Source: Iodobacter fluviatilis (GTDB lineage Bacteria; Pseudomonadota; Gammaproteobacteria; Burkholderiales; Chitinibacteraceae). Taken from it: DNA of 64,000 nt. The stretch's first letter is position 1, and each line of letters opens with the position of its first letter. The stretch lies in contig NZ_UGHR01000001.1 of assembly GCF_900451195.1 (NCBI RefSeq), positions 2,542,001 to 2,606,000 of the forward strand, given 5' to 3'. Made by a program: the position numbers and the translations under genes. Below, piece by piece: positions 9,702 to 19,359 of this stretch. Below the pieces are notes generated by a model. The model was not told the origin of the DNA. It searched no databases and worked only from the letters and a program-made list of their open reading frames with translations.

Positions 9702-10745
9702 ATGAAAAAAGTCCTCATCCTTGGCGTTAATGGTTTTATTGGCCATCACCTGTCTAAATACATCCTCGAGAATACCGACTGGGAAATTTTCGGTATGGAT
9801 ATGTATAGCGATAAAGTTTCTGAATTTATGGATAGCAAACGCTTTCACTTCTTTGAAGGCGATATCACCATTAACCAGGAATGGATTGAATATCACGTTA
9901 AAAAATGCGATGTGGTATTGCCATTGGTTGCAATCGCAACACCGGCCACTTATGTACAAGCACCATTGCGCGTATTCGAACTTGATTTTGAAGCAAATCT
10001 GCCGATTATCAAATGGTGCGTTAAATACAAAAAACGCGTGATTTTCCCTTCTACATCCGAAGTTTATGGCATGTGTGAAGACGAAGCATTTGACCCAGAA
10101 AACTCCAATATGGTTTACGGCCCAATCAGCAAACCACGCTGGATTTACGCCTGCTCCAAGCAACTGATGGATCGCGTGATTGCGGCTTACGGCCAACAGG
10201 AAGGCTTGGATTACACTCTGTTCCGTCCGTTTAACTGGATTGGTGCCGGTCTGGATAATATCCACACACCTAAAGAAGGTTCTAGCCGTGTGATTACCCA
10301 GTTCCTAGGGCATATCGTTCGTGGCGAGCCAATCAAGCTGGTGGATGGCGGCGCGCAAAAACGTGCGTTCACTTACATCACCGACGGCATCGAAGCGCTG
10401 GTTAAGATTATCGACAATAAAGATGGCAAAGCCACACGCCAGATTTATAACATCGGTAATCCAGTGAACAACTACTCGGTGCGTGAGCTTTCCACCATGA
10501 TGCTGGATCTGGCTAAAACCTATCCTGAATACGCAGAAATGGCCGCCAAAGTCACCGTTCTGGAAACCACTTCAGGCGAATACTATGGTAAGGGTTACCA
10601 AGACGTGCAAAACCGCGTACCAAAAATCGACAACACCAAGGCCGATTTAAACTGGGCACCAAGCACCACAATGGAAGACTCCTTACGCGGTATTTTTGAT
10701 GCTTATAAAGATCAGGTTGCTGCTGCGCGCGAACTGGTTGATTAA
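9702..10745 (+). CDS. UDP-glucuronic acid oxidative decarboxylase (ArnA C-terminal domain as separate protein)
   Basis: A 347-residue short-chain dehydrogenase/reductase equivalent to the C-terminal half of ArnA, which makes UDP-4-keto-pentose from UDP-glucuronate with NAD+. Visible motifs are the Rossmann loop GVNGFIGHHL (about residues 8-17), STSEVYGM (about 117-124), the catalytic Y-x-x-x-K in IYACSKQLMDR (about 148-158), and GGAQKRAFTYI (about 221-231), which matches the ArnA arginine segment. It is the last gene of the Ara4N operon and is followed by a strong terminator. Confidence 0.92.
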   Translation: MKKVLILGVNGFIGHHLSKYILENTDWEIFGMDMYSDKVSEFMDSKRFHFFEGDITINQEWIEYHVKKCDVVLPLVAIATPATYVQAPLRVFELDFEANLPIIKWCVKYKKRVIFPSTSEVYGMCEDEAFDPENSNMVYGPISKPRWIYACSKQLMDRVIAAYGQQEGLDYTLFRPFNWIGAGLDNIHTPKEGSSRVITQFLGHIVRGEPIKLVDGGAQKRAFTYITDGIEALVKIIDNKDGKATRQIYNIGNPVNNYSVRELSTMMLDLAKTYPEYAEMAAKVTVLETTSGEYYGKGYQDVQNRVPKIDNTKADLNWAPSTTMEDSLRGIFDAYKDQVAAARELVD

Positions 10746-10769
10746 TTAAACCAGACCGCAAAACGCCAC

Positions 10770-10797
10770 AAAAAACCACGCCATGCGTGGTTTTTTT
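10770..10797 (+). terminator. Terminator of the Ara4N operon
   Basis: A CCACGC/GCGTGG stem extended by A6/T6 pairing, with a CAT loop and T7, lies about 30 bases after the last arn stop. Confidence 0.88.
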
Positions 10798-10940
10798 GCA
10801 TCAGGGCAAGGTGATTATCCGTGGCAAACCCGCATGTAGCTGTCAGTAAAAATAAATAGTTTAAATTGGCCAAGCAATCCCTTCGTCATAAATGGGTAAG
10901 CTGATAAAATTGTCCCCCCGCCCCTTGATCAACCACCGCC

Positions 10941-12215
10941 ATGCCCTCTTCATTTCGCAATAAATGGCAAAACTTAGGCCATGCTTTTCCTTTTCTGCTT
11001 TTATGCGATTTTCTGGCTGTACTCTCACTAACAACCGGCAGTGTGGCGATTAGCTGGTGGATCGTTACCCATGGTGGTGCCGCAGATTTATCTATCTTTG
11101 GCATCACGGCAGCACTGACCATGCTGATTGCTTTGCCGCTGCTTTCCGCGCAGGGCGATCGTCTGGCTAAATCCAGAGTCATGGCATGGGGGCTGCTTAC
11201 CGCTGTGATTACCGCGCTGGGTCTGGCCATCATGGCTAGCTTTGGCTTTTATCATATCTGGCTCATTATTCTGATCTACGCTTTTGATGTGATTGCTTTT
11301 TCCATGGTTTTGCCCGCTGTATCCAGCATTGCGGCAGATCTGGTCAACCCCAATCACCTAGCCGAAGCACTGAGTTTACAAAAAAGTGCGCAATCGCTAG
11401 GTCGGCTTGCCGGGCCGGTAACTGGCGGGGCCATTATTGCATTAAGCAGTATTCCTGCTGCTTTATGGGTGTACACCGTGATCCTGCTGATTGCCGCGCT
11501 CTCTGCCTTTGCAATCCCCGTGATCCGCCCCGCACCAGCGTTAAATAAAAGCCATTGGCGCGCCGAAGTTCGCGCAGGCTTACACGCAAAGTGGCATATC
11601 CCTATTGATCGAAACTGGACCCTGTTTAGCTTCTTTATCATGCTTTTTTTCTCCCCGGCGATTGGCATGCTGCTGCCGCTTAAAATCCATTTTTTAAATT
11701 TGGGTGCACAGTGGCTTGGGGCCACCGAAGCCGCATTGGGCTTGGGTATGTTAACCGGTGCTTTATGGGGTGCGGCCAAAGTCATTCAGTGGCTGGGGCG
11801 ATTCAGTGCCGCCCGCAGCGCAACATTCACCTTGGCGCTGGGCATCTGCGCGACGGCCTTTAGTGATAAGGGCTGGATGCTAGTGCTTTGCTTTGGCCTA
11901 ATCGGATTTGCCCTGTCAGTCAGCCAGCTTGTTGGCCAGACCCACCGCCAGCTGGCTGTGCCTGATCATTTTCGTGCCCGGTTTTCTTCGGTAAATTTTA
12001 TGGTCATGACTTTATCCGGCATTTTAGGCCCCGCCATGGCGGGTATCGCCCTTGGCTTGCTGGATATCAATATGGTTTATGCGGCATTTGGCATGGGACT
12101 TTTTCTGGTGACGCTCACCTTTTCTCGCATCCCGGACATTCGTACTTTTTTAGCCTTAGATCATCATGAAGTAAAAAACTGGTACGCCACGCTGCAGCCT
12201 AAGCTCTTTTTATAA
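10941..12215 (+). CDS. MFS transporter, tandem paralogue 1
   Basis: A 424-residue major facilitator with about twelve hydrophobic segments. It has the family loop after helix 2 (SAQGDRLAKSR, about residues 70-80) and resembles the EntS/MFS_3 group of exporters, including the AGPVTGGAIIALSSIP stretch (about 155-170). The substrate is not recognisable. It is roughly two-thirds identical along its whole length to the next gene. The C-terminus ends in a conserved soluble tail with LDHHEVKNWYATLQPKLF. No clear promoter or strong ribosome-binding site was seen. Confidence 0.85.
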   Translation: MPSSFRNKWQNLGHAFPFLLLCDFLAVLSLTTGSVAISWWIVTHGGAADLSIFGITAALTMLIALPLLSAQGDRLAKSRVMAWGLLTAVITALGLAIMASFGFYHIWLIILIYAFDVIAFSMVLPAVSSIAADLVNPNHLAEALSLQKSAQSLGRLAGPVTGGAIIALSSIPAALWVYTVILLIAALSAFAIPVIRPAPALNKSHWRAEVRAGLHAKWHIPIDRNWTLFSFFIMLFFSPAIGMLLPLKIHFLNLGAQWLGATEAALGLGMLTGALWGAAKVIQWLGRFSAARSATFTLALGICATAFSDKGWMLVLCFGLIGFALSVSQLVGQTHRQLAVPDHFRARFSSVNFMVMTLSGILGPAMAGIALGLLDINMVYAAFGMGLFLVTLTFSRIPDIRTFLALDHHEVKNWYATLQPKLFL

Positions 12216-12291
12216 AAAACCGAAGTCAAGACGCAGCAGCACGAGTAGGTAAACGCGTCTTACCCCCCATACACCGCTACACGAGATCACG

Positions 12292-13587
12292 ATGTCCGCA
12301 CCTTTTACTCAAAAATGGCAGGGTTTGGGTACTGCATTTCCTTTCTTACTTTTACACGATGTACTGGCCGTGCTGTCGCTCAGCGCTGGCAGTGTCGCCA
12401 TCAGTTGGTGGATTGCCACGCATGGGGGCGCGGCCGATTTATCCATTTTTGGTATTTCATCAGCCGCAACCATGCTGATTGCCCTGCCCCTACTTTCTGC
12501 GCTGGGCGATCGTCACCCCAAATCGCGTTTGATGGCATGGGGCCTGCTTGCTGCGGTAACAACAGCGCTGGGTTTGGCAACCATGGCCAGCCTTGGCATA
12601 TACAATATTTTGCCCATCGTGCTCATCTATATTGTTGAAGTCGTTGCTTTTGCAATTGTGCGCCCGGCCGCTGCCAGTATTGCCGCAGATTTAGTCCCGC
12701 CAGAGCGCCTTGCCGATGCACTGAGCTTACAAAAAAGCGCTCAGTCTGTCGGCCAGTTAGCCGGGCCGGTTGCGGGCGGAGCCATCGTTGCCCTGAGCAG
12801 TATTCCCATCGCCCTCTGGATTTATACTGCAATCCTGTTGATTGCCGCACTGTCTGCATTTGCTATTCCAACCCTTAAACCTGCCAGCCGAGTGCGTGAT
12901 GGATGGCTTACAGAAGTGCGGGCTGGTTTACGCGCAAAATGGCATATCCCGATTGATCGCAGCTGGACGCTGTATGCCTTTTTTTGCATGATGTTTTTCT
13001 CACCCGCTGTAGGTATGTTACTGCCTTTAAAAATTCATTCGCTCAAGCTGAACGCCAGCTGGCTGGGTGCAACCGAAGCCGCCTTAGGTCTAGGGATGCT
13101 GATTGGCGCTTTTTGGGGCGCAAAAAAAGTGATTCATGCTTTTGGGCGCTTTAAAGCCTGCATGGGCGCATTGATGGTTTCAGCAGTGACGATTATTGGT
13201 GTCGCACTGAGTGCGCAAGGCTGGCTGCTGATCCTAGGGTTTGGCATTGCAGGGTTTTCGATGTCAGTCAGCCAGCTGGTCGGCCAGACACACCGCCAAC
13301 TGGCGGTTCCTGATCACTTTCGCAGCCGTTTTTCCTCGGTCAACATGATGGTGATGCAGATTTCCGGCATGCTGGGGCCCGCTATAGCAGGGCTGACCCT
13401 TGGATTTCTGGATATCAGTGCGGTGTATACCAGCTTTGGCATTTGCCTGCTGCTGATCACCATGCTCTTTCCTCTTGTTCCTGGCATTCAGCATTTTCTG
13501 GCGCTAGATCACACTGAAGTAAAAGACTGGTATGGCAAGCTGTATCCAGAATTATTCAGCCAGCAAAGCAAGCCGCTTTCCGTATAA
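12292..13587 (+). CDS. MFS transporter, tandem paralogue 2
   Basis: A 431-residue MFS protein collinear with the preceding gene: the same start pattern (KWQxLGxAFPFLLL), the same AGPVAGGAIVALSSIP stretch, and the same LDHTEVKDWYGKLYPELF tail followed by a short extension. The pair is an obvious tandem duplication that has diverged substantially at the nucleotide level, so it is not recent. The function is presumably export of an unknown small molecule. It sits 76 bases after the first copy and may be co-transcribed. Confidence 0.85.
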   Translation: MSAPFTQKWQGLGTAFPFLLLHDVLAVLSLSAGSVAISWWIATHGGAADLSIFGISSAATMLIALPLLSALGDRHPKSRLMAWGLLAAVTTALGLATMASLGIYNILPIVLIYIVEVVAFAIVRPAAASIAADLVPPERLADALSLQKSAQSVGQLAGPVAGGAIVALSSIPIALWIYTAILLIAALSAFAIPTLKPASRVRDGWLTEVRAGLRAKWHIPIDRSWTLYAFFCMMFFSPAVGMLLPLKIHSLKLNASWLGATEAALGLGMLIGAFWGAKKVIHAFGRFKACMGALMVSAVTIIGVALSAQGWLLILGFGIAGFSMSVSQLVGQTHRQLAVPDHFRSRFSSVNMMVMQISGMLGPAIAGLTLGFLDISAVYTSFGICLLLITMLFPLVPGIQHFLALDHTEVKDWYGKLYPELFSQQSKPLSV

Positions 13588-13726
13588 CCTGTCAGAAAAA
13601 GGCCAGAATATGGGAGCAACATCCCTGCCTGCACAGCGTAAAGATGCAGTTTGAGCCGTATCTCTGTACATATTGAACAAACACTAGCCTTTTTGCTGAT
13701 TGGCGTTCTCCCTAAGGAAGCGGATA

Positions 13727-16648
13727 ATGCGGGTCTGCCTATTTCTGCTGTCCTGGATTTGTAAAAACATGTCAATTCGATTCATTTCCCGAATCAATCA
13801 CCTATTGCAAACGGCCCGTTTAGCCTGGCTTTGTCCTGCATTTATTTTGATCGTGCTCTTAGGTTTTAACCGGCATGTGGCTCTGGCTGCTTGGCTTTGT
13901 GCATTTTTTGCATTGGAGCGGGTATGGAAGCAGCAAAAACTTTCCGCGATTGAATATCTGGGTTTTGCTATCTCACTATGCACACTGGCTGCGGGGCAAA
14001 GCTTACTAAGCTATTCGGCCATTTTATCAGCCCTGTTATTCTCTATAGGGCTGGGCATTGGTGTTCCGCTCTGGCGTAACAAACCATGGAGCCTGATTCT
14101 AGAAGAAACAGGTATCGCCATAGAGAAAGGGATTGCGGCCACAAGCGACAGCATTAAAGCGCAATTTGACCCCAGCCATACCGACGAGGCTGAAGAGACT
14201 GAAGAAGAAATTGAAGAATATGAAGAAGAAATCATTGAAGAGAACGTGCCTGCTCCTACAGCGGTAGCCACTGCAGCACCCATGCCACGTCAGCGTATCT
14301 ATCAGCCTCCTGCGCCTGCATCCGGCGCTCTGGATGCACCCCAACCTGAAGCCGCCCGCCCTGCAGTCAGCTTGGTAAAGATAGCGGATAAGCCAGAACC
14401 TGCCAAAGCCATCCACAGAGATGAGTTATTCCAGCATCTAAAACAACAAAGTGCAGCACCCGCACATTCGGCCAGCACTTTGCCGCTGATTGATCTCTCG
14501 CAAATCAGGCAACACTTACAAAATGATCACCGGGTCAAGCGCCATGCAGAGCGCCCACAGCCGGCTGCGCCCGCTGAATTACCGCTGATTGCCAGCGAAG
14601 AAATTCATCAACGCCTCTCACGAATTCATGGCAAAGCACCTGAGCCTGCGCCCAGCCCTGCCCGCAGCCCTAAGGCACCGGGCACCCCCAGTGCCCCCAT
14701 TAAAGCCAGCCCCCGCTTATTTCAGCTGGAGCCTAAGCCTCAGCCTCTACCCCGTATCGAGCCCACTTTAAGCGCAGCAGAACTTCCCGTCATCAGTGCG
14801 CCTCCTGCAGAAGCAACGCCAGCTGTCATTACAGAAAATATTGAGATTCCTGATTGGGTGCCCTGCGAGACCATTACGCTGGAAGCTATCGTTGAAAAAG
14901 ACGCCCTTGAACCTGAGCATGAAGCAGAGCCCTTAGCGCCCTTGCCTGAGCCACGTATTGAGCTCCCTCCGGCCCCCATTGCGTCTTATCTGAGCGAGCC
15001 GCTGCCTGCAGCCATCAGCATCCCAACTGTATCTGCGGCGCCCGTCATCATGGCCGCTCCAACGTATCAGGAAGAATCAGCGCCCCCTGAAGCGCCGGTA
15101 CTGACTTGGTCTAAGCCACCAGCCCCTGCGCCACTGCCGCCTGCTGAGCCTGTGCACTATAGTGCCGACTTTATGCCATCACTCGGCCTGCTACATCCGC
15201 CAGACCCAGCGATTGAAACCATCAGTCAAGATGATCTCTTAGACCGCGGCATTTTAATTGAAGAAAAACTGGCCGAGTTCCGCGTCAAAGCCTCGGTACT
15301 CGACGCCTACGCAGGCCCGGTGATTACTCGCTACGAGATTGAGCCTGCTGTTGGCGTCCGTGGTGCACAAATTGTTAACCTAATGAAAGACCTAGCCCGG
15401 GCACTGGGGCTGGTGTCGATCCGTGTGGTAGAAACCATTCCGGGAAAAACCTGCATGGGACTGGAGCTACCCAATCCCACACGGCAAATGATTCGCCTGT
15501 CCGAAATTTTGTCTTCAGATGTTTACCAGCAAAACCACAGCAAGCTCACCATTGCGCTGGGTAAAGATATTACCGGTGCACCTATCGTCACTGATCTAGC
15601 CAAAGCACCGCATATGTTGGTGGCAGGGACGACCGGCTCAGGTAAATCAGTCGGCGTGAACGCGATGATTTTGTCCTTGCTGTATAAAGCCACGCCTGAA
15701 GAAGTGCGCTTTATTATGGTTGACCCGAAAATGCTGGAATTATCGGTTTATGACGGCATCCCGCACCTGCTGGCACCGGTTGTGACCGATATGAAGCTGG
15801 CCGCCAATGCCTTGAACTGGTGCGTGGCGGAGATGGAAAAACGCTACCGCCTGATGAGTACCTTTGGCGTGCGTAATTTAGCCGGTTTCAATCAAAAAGT
15901 ACGTGAAGCTGAGCAGCGTGGTGAGCGGCTGACCAACCCATTTACGCTCACGCCGGATGATCCAGAAGCACTGGAACATCTGCCCTTCATTGTGGTGGTA
16001 GTCGATGAATTTGCCGACCTGATGATGGTAGCAGGCAAGAAAATTGAGGAGCTGATTGCCCGCTTAGCGCAAAAAGCTCGCGCAGCCGGGATTCACCTGA
16101 TTCTGGCCACCCAGCGCCCATCGGTGGATGTGATTACCGGCCTCATTAAGGCCAATATCCCGACACGCTTGGCATTCCAGGTCTCCAGCAAAATTGATAG
16201 CCGAACTATTTTGGACCAGATGGGGGCCGAAGCCCTGCTTGGGCAAGGCGATATGCTGTTCCTGCCACCTGGCACCGGCTATCCGCAGCGTATTCATGGT
16301 GCATTTGTTGATGATAATGAAGTGCACCGCGTGGTGGAGCACCTCAAGCAATTTGGCGAGCCACGCTATATCGACGGCGTGCTCAATGGTGGTTTTGATG
16401 CCGAAGCGAGTGCATCCAATATTAATAACAATAATGAAGGCAGCGAGAGCGACCCGCTCTATGACGAGGCCGTGGCCTTAGTGCTGAAAAGCCGCCGTGC
16501 ATCCATCTCGGCCGTACAACGCCAGCTGAGAATCGGCTATAACCGCGCAGCAAGGTTAATCGATCAAATGGAAAACGCCGGCATCGTCAGTCAGATGGAA
16601 AGTAATGGCAACCGCACCGTATTAGCCCCGCCTGCGATGGAATCTTGA
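13727..16648 (+). CDS. ftsK: DNA translocase FtsK/SpoIIIE family
   Basis: A septum-anchored ATP-driven DNA pump that resolves chromosome dimers through XerCD. The 973-residue protein has three to four hydrophobic segments in its first 115 residues, an acidic block (about 150-175), a long Pro/Ala-rich linker to about residue 480, and the motor domain: Walker [14 protein letters not shown] (about 630-642), Walker [12 protein letters not shown] (about 753-763) and [18 protein letters not shown]-terminal winged-helix gamma domain (about 910-970) for KOPS reading follows. The ATG at 13727 has AAGGAAG six bases upstream; the frame also opens earlier at a TTG. The membrane part is compact for FtsK, so a second genomic paralogue is possible. 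Confidence 0.92.
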   Translation: MRVCLFLLSWICKNMSIRFISRINHLLQTARLAWLCPAFILIVLLGFNRHVALAAWLCAFFALERVWKQQKLSAIEYLGFAISLCTLAAGQSLLSYSAILSALLFSIGLGIGVPLWRNKPWSLILEETGIAIEKGIAATSDSIKAQFDPSHTDEAEETEEEIEEYEEEIIEENVPAPTAVATAAPMPRQRIYQPPAPASGALDAPQPEAARPAVSLVKIADKPEPAKAIHRDELFQHLKQQSAAPAHSASTLPLIDLSQIRQHLQNDHRVKRHAERPQPAAPAELPLIASEEIHQRLSRIHGKAPEPAPSPARSPKAPGTPSAPIKASPRLFQLEPKPQPLPRIEPTLSAAELPVISAPPAEATPAVITENIEIPDWVPCETITLEAIVEKDALEPEHEAEPLAPLPEPRIELPPAPIASYLSEPLPAAISIPTVSAAPVIMAAPTYQEESAPPEAPVLTWSKPPAPAPLPPAEPVHYSADFMPSLGLLHPPDPAIETISQDDLLDRGILIEEKLAEFRVKASVLDAYAGPVITRYEIEPAVGVRGAQIVNLMKDLARALGLVSIRVVETIPGKTCMGLELPNPTRQMIRLSEILSSDVYQQNHSKLTIALGKDITGAPIVTDLAKAPHMLVAGTTGSGKSVGVNAMILSLLYKATPEEVRFIMVDPKMLELSVYDGIPHLLAPVVTDMKLAANALNWCVAEMEKRYRLMSTFGVRNLAGFNQKVREAEQRGERLTNPFTLTPDDPEALEHLPFIVVVVDEFADLMMVAGKKIEELIARLAQKARAAGIHLILATQRPSVDVITGLIKANIPTRLAFQVSSKIDSRTILDQMGAEALLGQGDMLFLPPGTGYPQRIHGAFVDDNEVHRVVEHLKQFGEPRYIDGVLNGGFDAEASASNINNNNEGSESDPLYDEAVALVLKSRRASISAVQRQLRIGYNRAARLIDQMENAGIVSQMESNGNRTVLAPPAMES

Positions 16649-16673
16649 TGCACTATCTTTCGAGCAGCCCCGT

Positions 16674-17081
16674 ATGCTGACCATCCGTTTTAATATCCCC
16701 GAAGCCGAGATGGAATTCTCCGCCATCCGTGCCCAAGGCTCGGGCGGACAGAATGTTAACAAGGTTTCAAGCGCGGTGCATTTACGCTTTGATATTGCCG
16801 CTTCTTCCCTGCCCCTGCCTCTGAAAGAACGGCTATTGGCGCTTGGGGACCAGCGAATCAATAAAGAAGGCGTAGTGGTGATTAAGGCACAGCAATACCG
16901 TAGCCAGGAACAAAACCGCGCCGATGGCATTTTGCGGTTATTTGAACTTGTGGAAAGCGTAGCCTCCGTTGCCGCCCCGCGCAAAGCCACCCGCCCAACT
17001 AAGGGATCGCAAACGAGGCGGCTGGATAGCAAAAATAAGCGCGGCAGCATTAAGGCGCTGAGAGGCAAGGTAAGCGATTAA
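16674..17081 (+). CDS. arfB: Alternative ribosome-rescue factor / peptidyl-tRNA hydrolase ArfB
   Basis: ArfB (YaeJ) enters the empty A site of stalled ribosomes and hydrolyses peptidyl-tRNA. The 135-residue protein has the class-I release-factor catalytic loop with GGQ in AQGSGGQNVNKVSSAVHLRF (about residues 20-39). It has a lysine/arginine-rich C-terminal tail (about 100-133) that would sit in the mRNA channel. Size and tail distinguish it from RF1/RF2 and from PrfH. It starts 26 bases after ftsK. Confidence 0.92.
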   Translation: MLTIRFNIPEAEMEFSAIRAQGSGGQNVNKVSSAVHLRFDIAASSLPLPLKERLLALGDQRINKEGVVVIKAQQYRSQEQNRADGILRLFELVESVASVAAPRKATRPTKGSQTRRLDSKNKRGSIKALRGKVSD

Positions 17082-17163
17082 ACTTAATTTAAGCAAGCAC
17101 TCGAAGAACCCTGTAAAAATTGAAACCATCCACGTCGATGACAGCCAGTCCCTTTTATTTTTG

Positions 17164-17558
17164 ATGACTTCAACCATCGAGGCATTGGGTTTTTCACCTG
17201 AAATGCAGCAAGAACTCATTGAAAATACCGCAGACAATTTGCACTGGTGGTACGTCAACCCGCATCAGGGCTGCCACCTAAAGTGCACCCTTGATGGCCG
17301 TATTGTTGGCGTCATACTGGTCAAAAAATTCTGGAATTTATGCAGCCTGTTTGTCGCCCTAGGTACCAGGGCCAGGGATTGGGCCGCGCTTTAATGCTGG
17401 CGGCTATCGAGCATTGCAAAGGTAAAAGTGAAAAACAGGCGATCTGGCTGAATGCAGCCCCGAATGCCATTCCTTTTTATCAGGCGGTGGGCCGTATCAG
17501 CCGCAGCAACCAACAGACCTTGCCTCAGGGATTCAGTGCGATGCAATTTTTACTCTGA
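17164..17558 (+). pseudogene. GNAT acetyltransferase broken by a frameshift
   Basis: Two overlapping reading frames together make one GNAT protein. The first (from 17164) gives MTSTIEALGFSPEMQQELI through NLCSLFV. The second continues PRYQGQGLGRALMLAAIEHC, the acetyl-CoA-binding motif A, through WLNAAPNAIPFYQAVG to the stop at 17558. They join if one base is restored near 17354-17355, where V then R would be read before PRYQGQG. As given the gene is interrupted. A sequencing error is possible; alternatively this is a decayed gene, consistent with the broken gene overlapping its 3' end. Confidence 0.75.
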
Positions 17559-18404
17559 AGACTCTGGCAACAAGACGCGTGCAGAACCATGCCAAAAAGT
17601 ATCATCCAGCACCCATTGCTTCTGTACGATTGCCTGCTCAGGGTTTGCCATGCGAACAGACAATTGAGCCGGGCCAGCCGCTGGCGTGGCTATTTGCCAG
17701 CTGGACAATGTGTGTACTTTGCCACTGCGCCACAAACTGAGATCCGGCCCTGCCTGTTGATCCTAGCTAAATACGGAAAAATCGCTCAGGCTGTATGGCC
17801 CTCCAGGCAGCAGGGCTCGGATTCTGTCCAGCCTTGCAGGGCTACTTTTTCCAATTTTTTTATTGCAACCCGCTAATTCATCACTTAGATAGTGATTGGT
17901 ATGCGCCAGCACGCCCTCTTTCTGCTTTTGCAGCGTGTAGCGGCCATCCTTGCCAATTTCCACCTCTAAAAGCTGCTGATGATCACTAATCAGCAAAAAC
18001 AGGGGTGAGCTGTGGCTAAAGCGTTGCGCCGCTTTGGCCAAAACATCGGCAATGCTGTGATCCTCGCGCAGAATAAGCAACATTGGACCATGCACGTCTG
18101 GTGAATCCCAATACTCCCTGGCCAAACTGCTGGCCGATGCACTCACCACCGATAAGCCATACTCATTGACCCCAGCCTTTAAGCCGGGGGCAGAACCGTT
18201 ATCTGCGAAGAGCCCCACATAAGAGGCACCCCGCTTGGGGTGAATCAAACGGATTGATTGCACATGATCTGGCCGCCAGTCTCGGTTTTTGGCCAGCAAG
18301 GTGCCTCCACCAGCAGTCAGGCCTGCTGCTCCCCATAGTGTGCAGGCTCCGGCAGGCACGCTCAGTATCAAGGAAAACAAAGTAATCAGGCGTATACGCA
18401 TCAC
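17550..18404 (-). pseudogene. Ntn-type linear amide C-N hydrolase with an in-frame stop
   Basis: The reading frame encodes a signal peptide followed at once by Cys (AGACTLWGAAG, Cys at about residue 21). This is the N-terminal nucleophile arrangement of the choloylglycine hydrolase/acyl-transferase (C45/C59) families, with KNRDWRPDH downstream. An in-frame TAG at 17763-17765 ends it after 213 codons. Reading on in the same frame gives 70 more family-like codons (DQQAGPDLSLWRSGKVH to the stop at 17550). The intact protein would have about 285 residues, so the stop removes the last quarter. The tail overlaps the end of the broken GNAT gene by nine bases. Confidence 0.7.
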
Positions 18405-18435
18405 CCACCTCGAATATTTAATCGATTTAAACCGA

Positions 18436-19245
18436 TTACTCCGTGCTGGAAGCAGAGGGCGCTGCAGCAGGCTTGGCCAAATGTTTTAACACCTGCGCGG
18501 CCGCCACAAAACCAAAGCAGCCTGTTACCGCCACAGAGGCTCCAAAGCCCCCTTCACACCCCAAGCCAAGCGTACCTTCGCTACTATCGGGCTTTTGACC
18601 ACACACGCTGCCATCGGGCTGGGGATAGACCAGCTGCTCGGTGGAATAAACACACTCCACCCCCATTTTTTTACCCTGCTGAGCAAAACCATACTCACGG
18701 CGCAAGATGGAGCGCACTTTAGACGCCAGCGGATCGTTAATGGTTTTAGATAAATCAACCACGGCAATTTGCGTTGGATCAGTCTGTCCGCCTGCGCCAC
18801 CCGTTGTCACTAGGCGAATTTTGCGGCGCTTACACCAAGCAATCATGGCCGCCTTAGTTTTAACCGAATCAATCGCATCGATAATTGCGTCGTAACCCCG
18901 CCCTAGTGTTTCTTCAAAATTATCAACGCTCACAAAATCTTCAATAATATCAACCACACACTCAGGATTGATCGCCTTAATGCGCTCCGCCAGAGCCACT
19001 ACTTTCATTTTTCCGTAGTTCCCTTCAAGCGCGGGCAATTGGCGATTTGTATTTGAGACACAAATATCATCTAAATCAATCAACGTAATATGGCCAACAG
19101 CAGAGCGGACAAGCGCTTCAGCTGCCCATGAGCCCACTCCCCCCACTCCAACCACACAAACATGAGCCTGCTGGAAGCGTGCTAATGCAGGCATACCATA
19201 TAAACGAGCAATACCACCAAAACGACGTTCAAAAGATGTTTCCAA
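18436..19245 (-). CDS. tcdA: tRNA threonylcarbamoyladenosine dehydratase
   Basis: TcdA (CsdL/YgdL) cyclises t6A37 to ct6A in an ATP-dependent reaction. The 269-residue protein has an E1-like domain: the RFGGIARLYG start, the nucleotide-binding GVGGVGSWAAEALVRS (about residues 33-48), TLIDLDDICVSNTNRQ (about 54-69) and DAIDSVKTKAAMI (about 124-136). The C-terminal GCEGGFGASVAVTGCFGF segment is characteristic of TcdA rather than ThiF or MoeB. It is a stand-alone gene between the decayed hydrolase and phaR. Confidence 0.93.
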   Translation of the reverse strand: METSFERRFGGIARLYGMPALARFQQAHVCVVGVGGVGSWAAEALVRSAVGHITLIDLDDICVSNTNRQLPALEGNYGKMKVVALAERIKAINPECVVDIIEDFVSVDNFEETLGRGYDAIIDAIDSVKTKAAMIAWCKRRKIRLVTTGGAGGQTDPTQIAVVDLSKTINDPLASKVRSILRREYGFAQQGKKMGVECVYSTEQLVYPQPDGSVCGQKPDSSEGTLGLGCEGGFGASVAVTGCFGFVAAAQVLKHLAKPAAAPSASSTE

Positions 19246-19309
19246 AATTCTGCCTTTTACAAATATTCTGCTTTTTACAAATCGATGGCCATTTTACCTT
19301 AGCACAATG

Positions 19310-19330
19310 CAAAAACGCCCCAAAGGGCGC
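19310..19330 (-). terminator. Terminator of phaR
   Basis: On the minus strand a 5-bp CGCCC/GGGCG stem (19325-19329 with 19316-19320) is followed by TTTTT, about 30 bases after the phaR stop. Confidence 0.6.
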
Positions 19331-19359
19331 TTTATATCTGACTTATCAGCTAAAAAATA

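Noticed and set aside
9639..10265. 208-codon minus-strand frame opposite the decarboxylase gene
   Set aside because: It is antisense to a clear SDR gene and has no family features.
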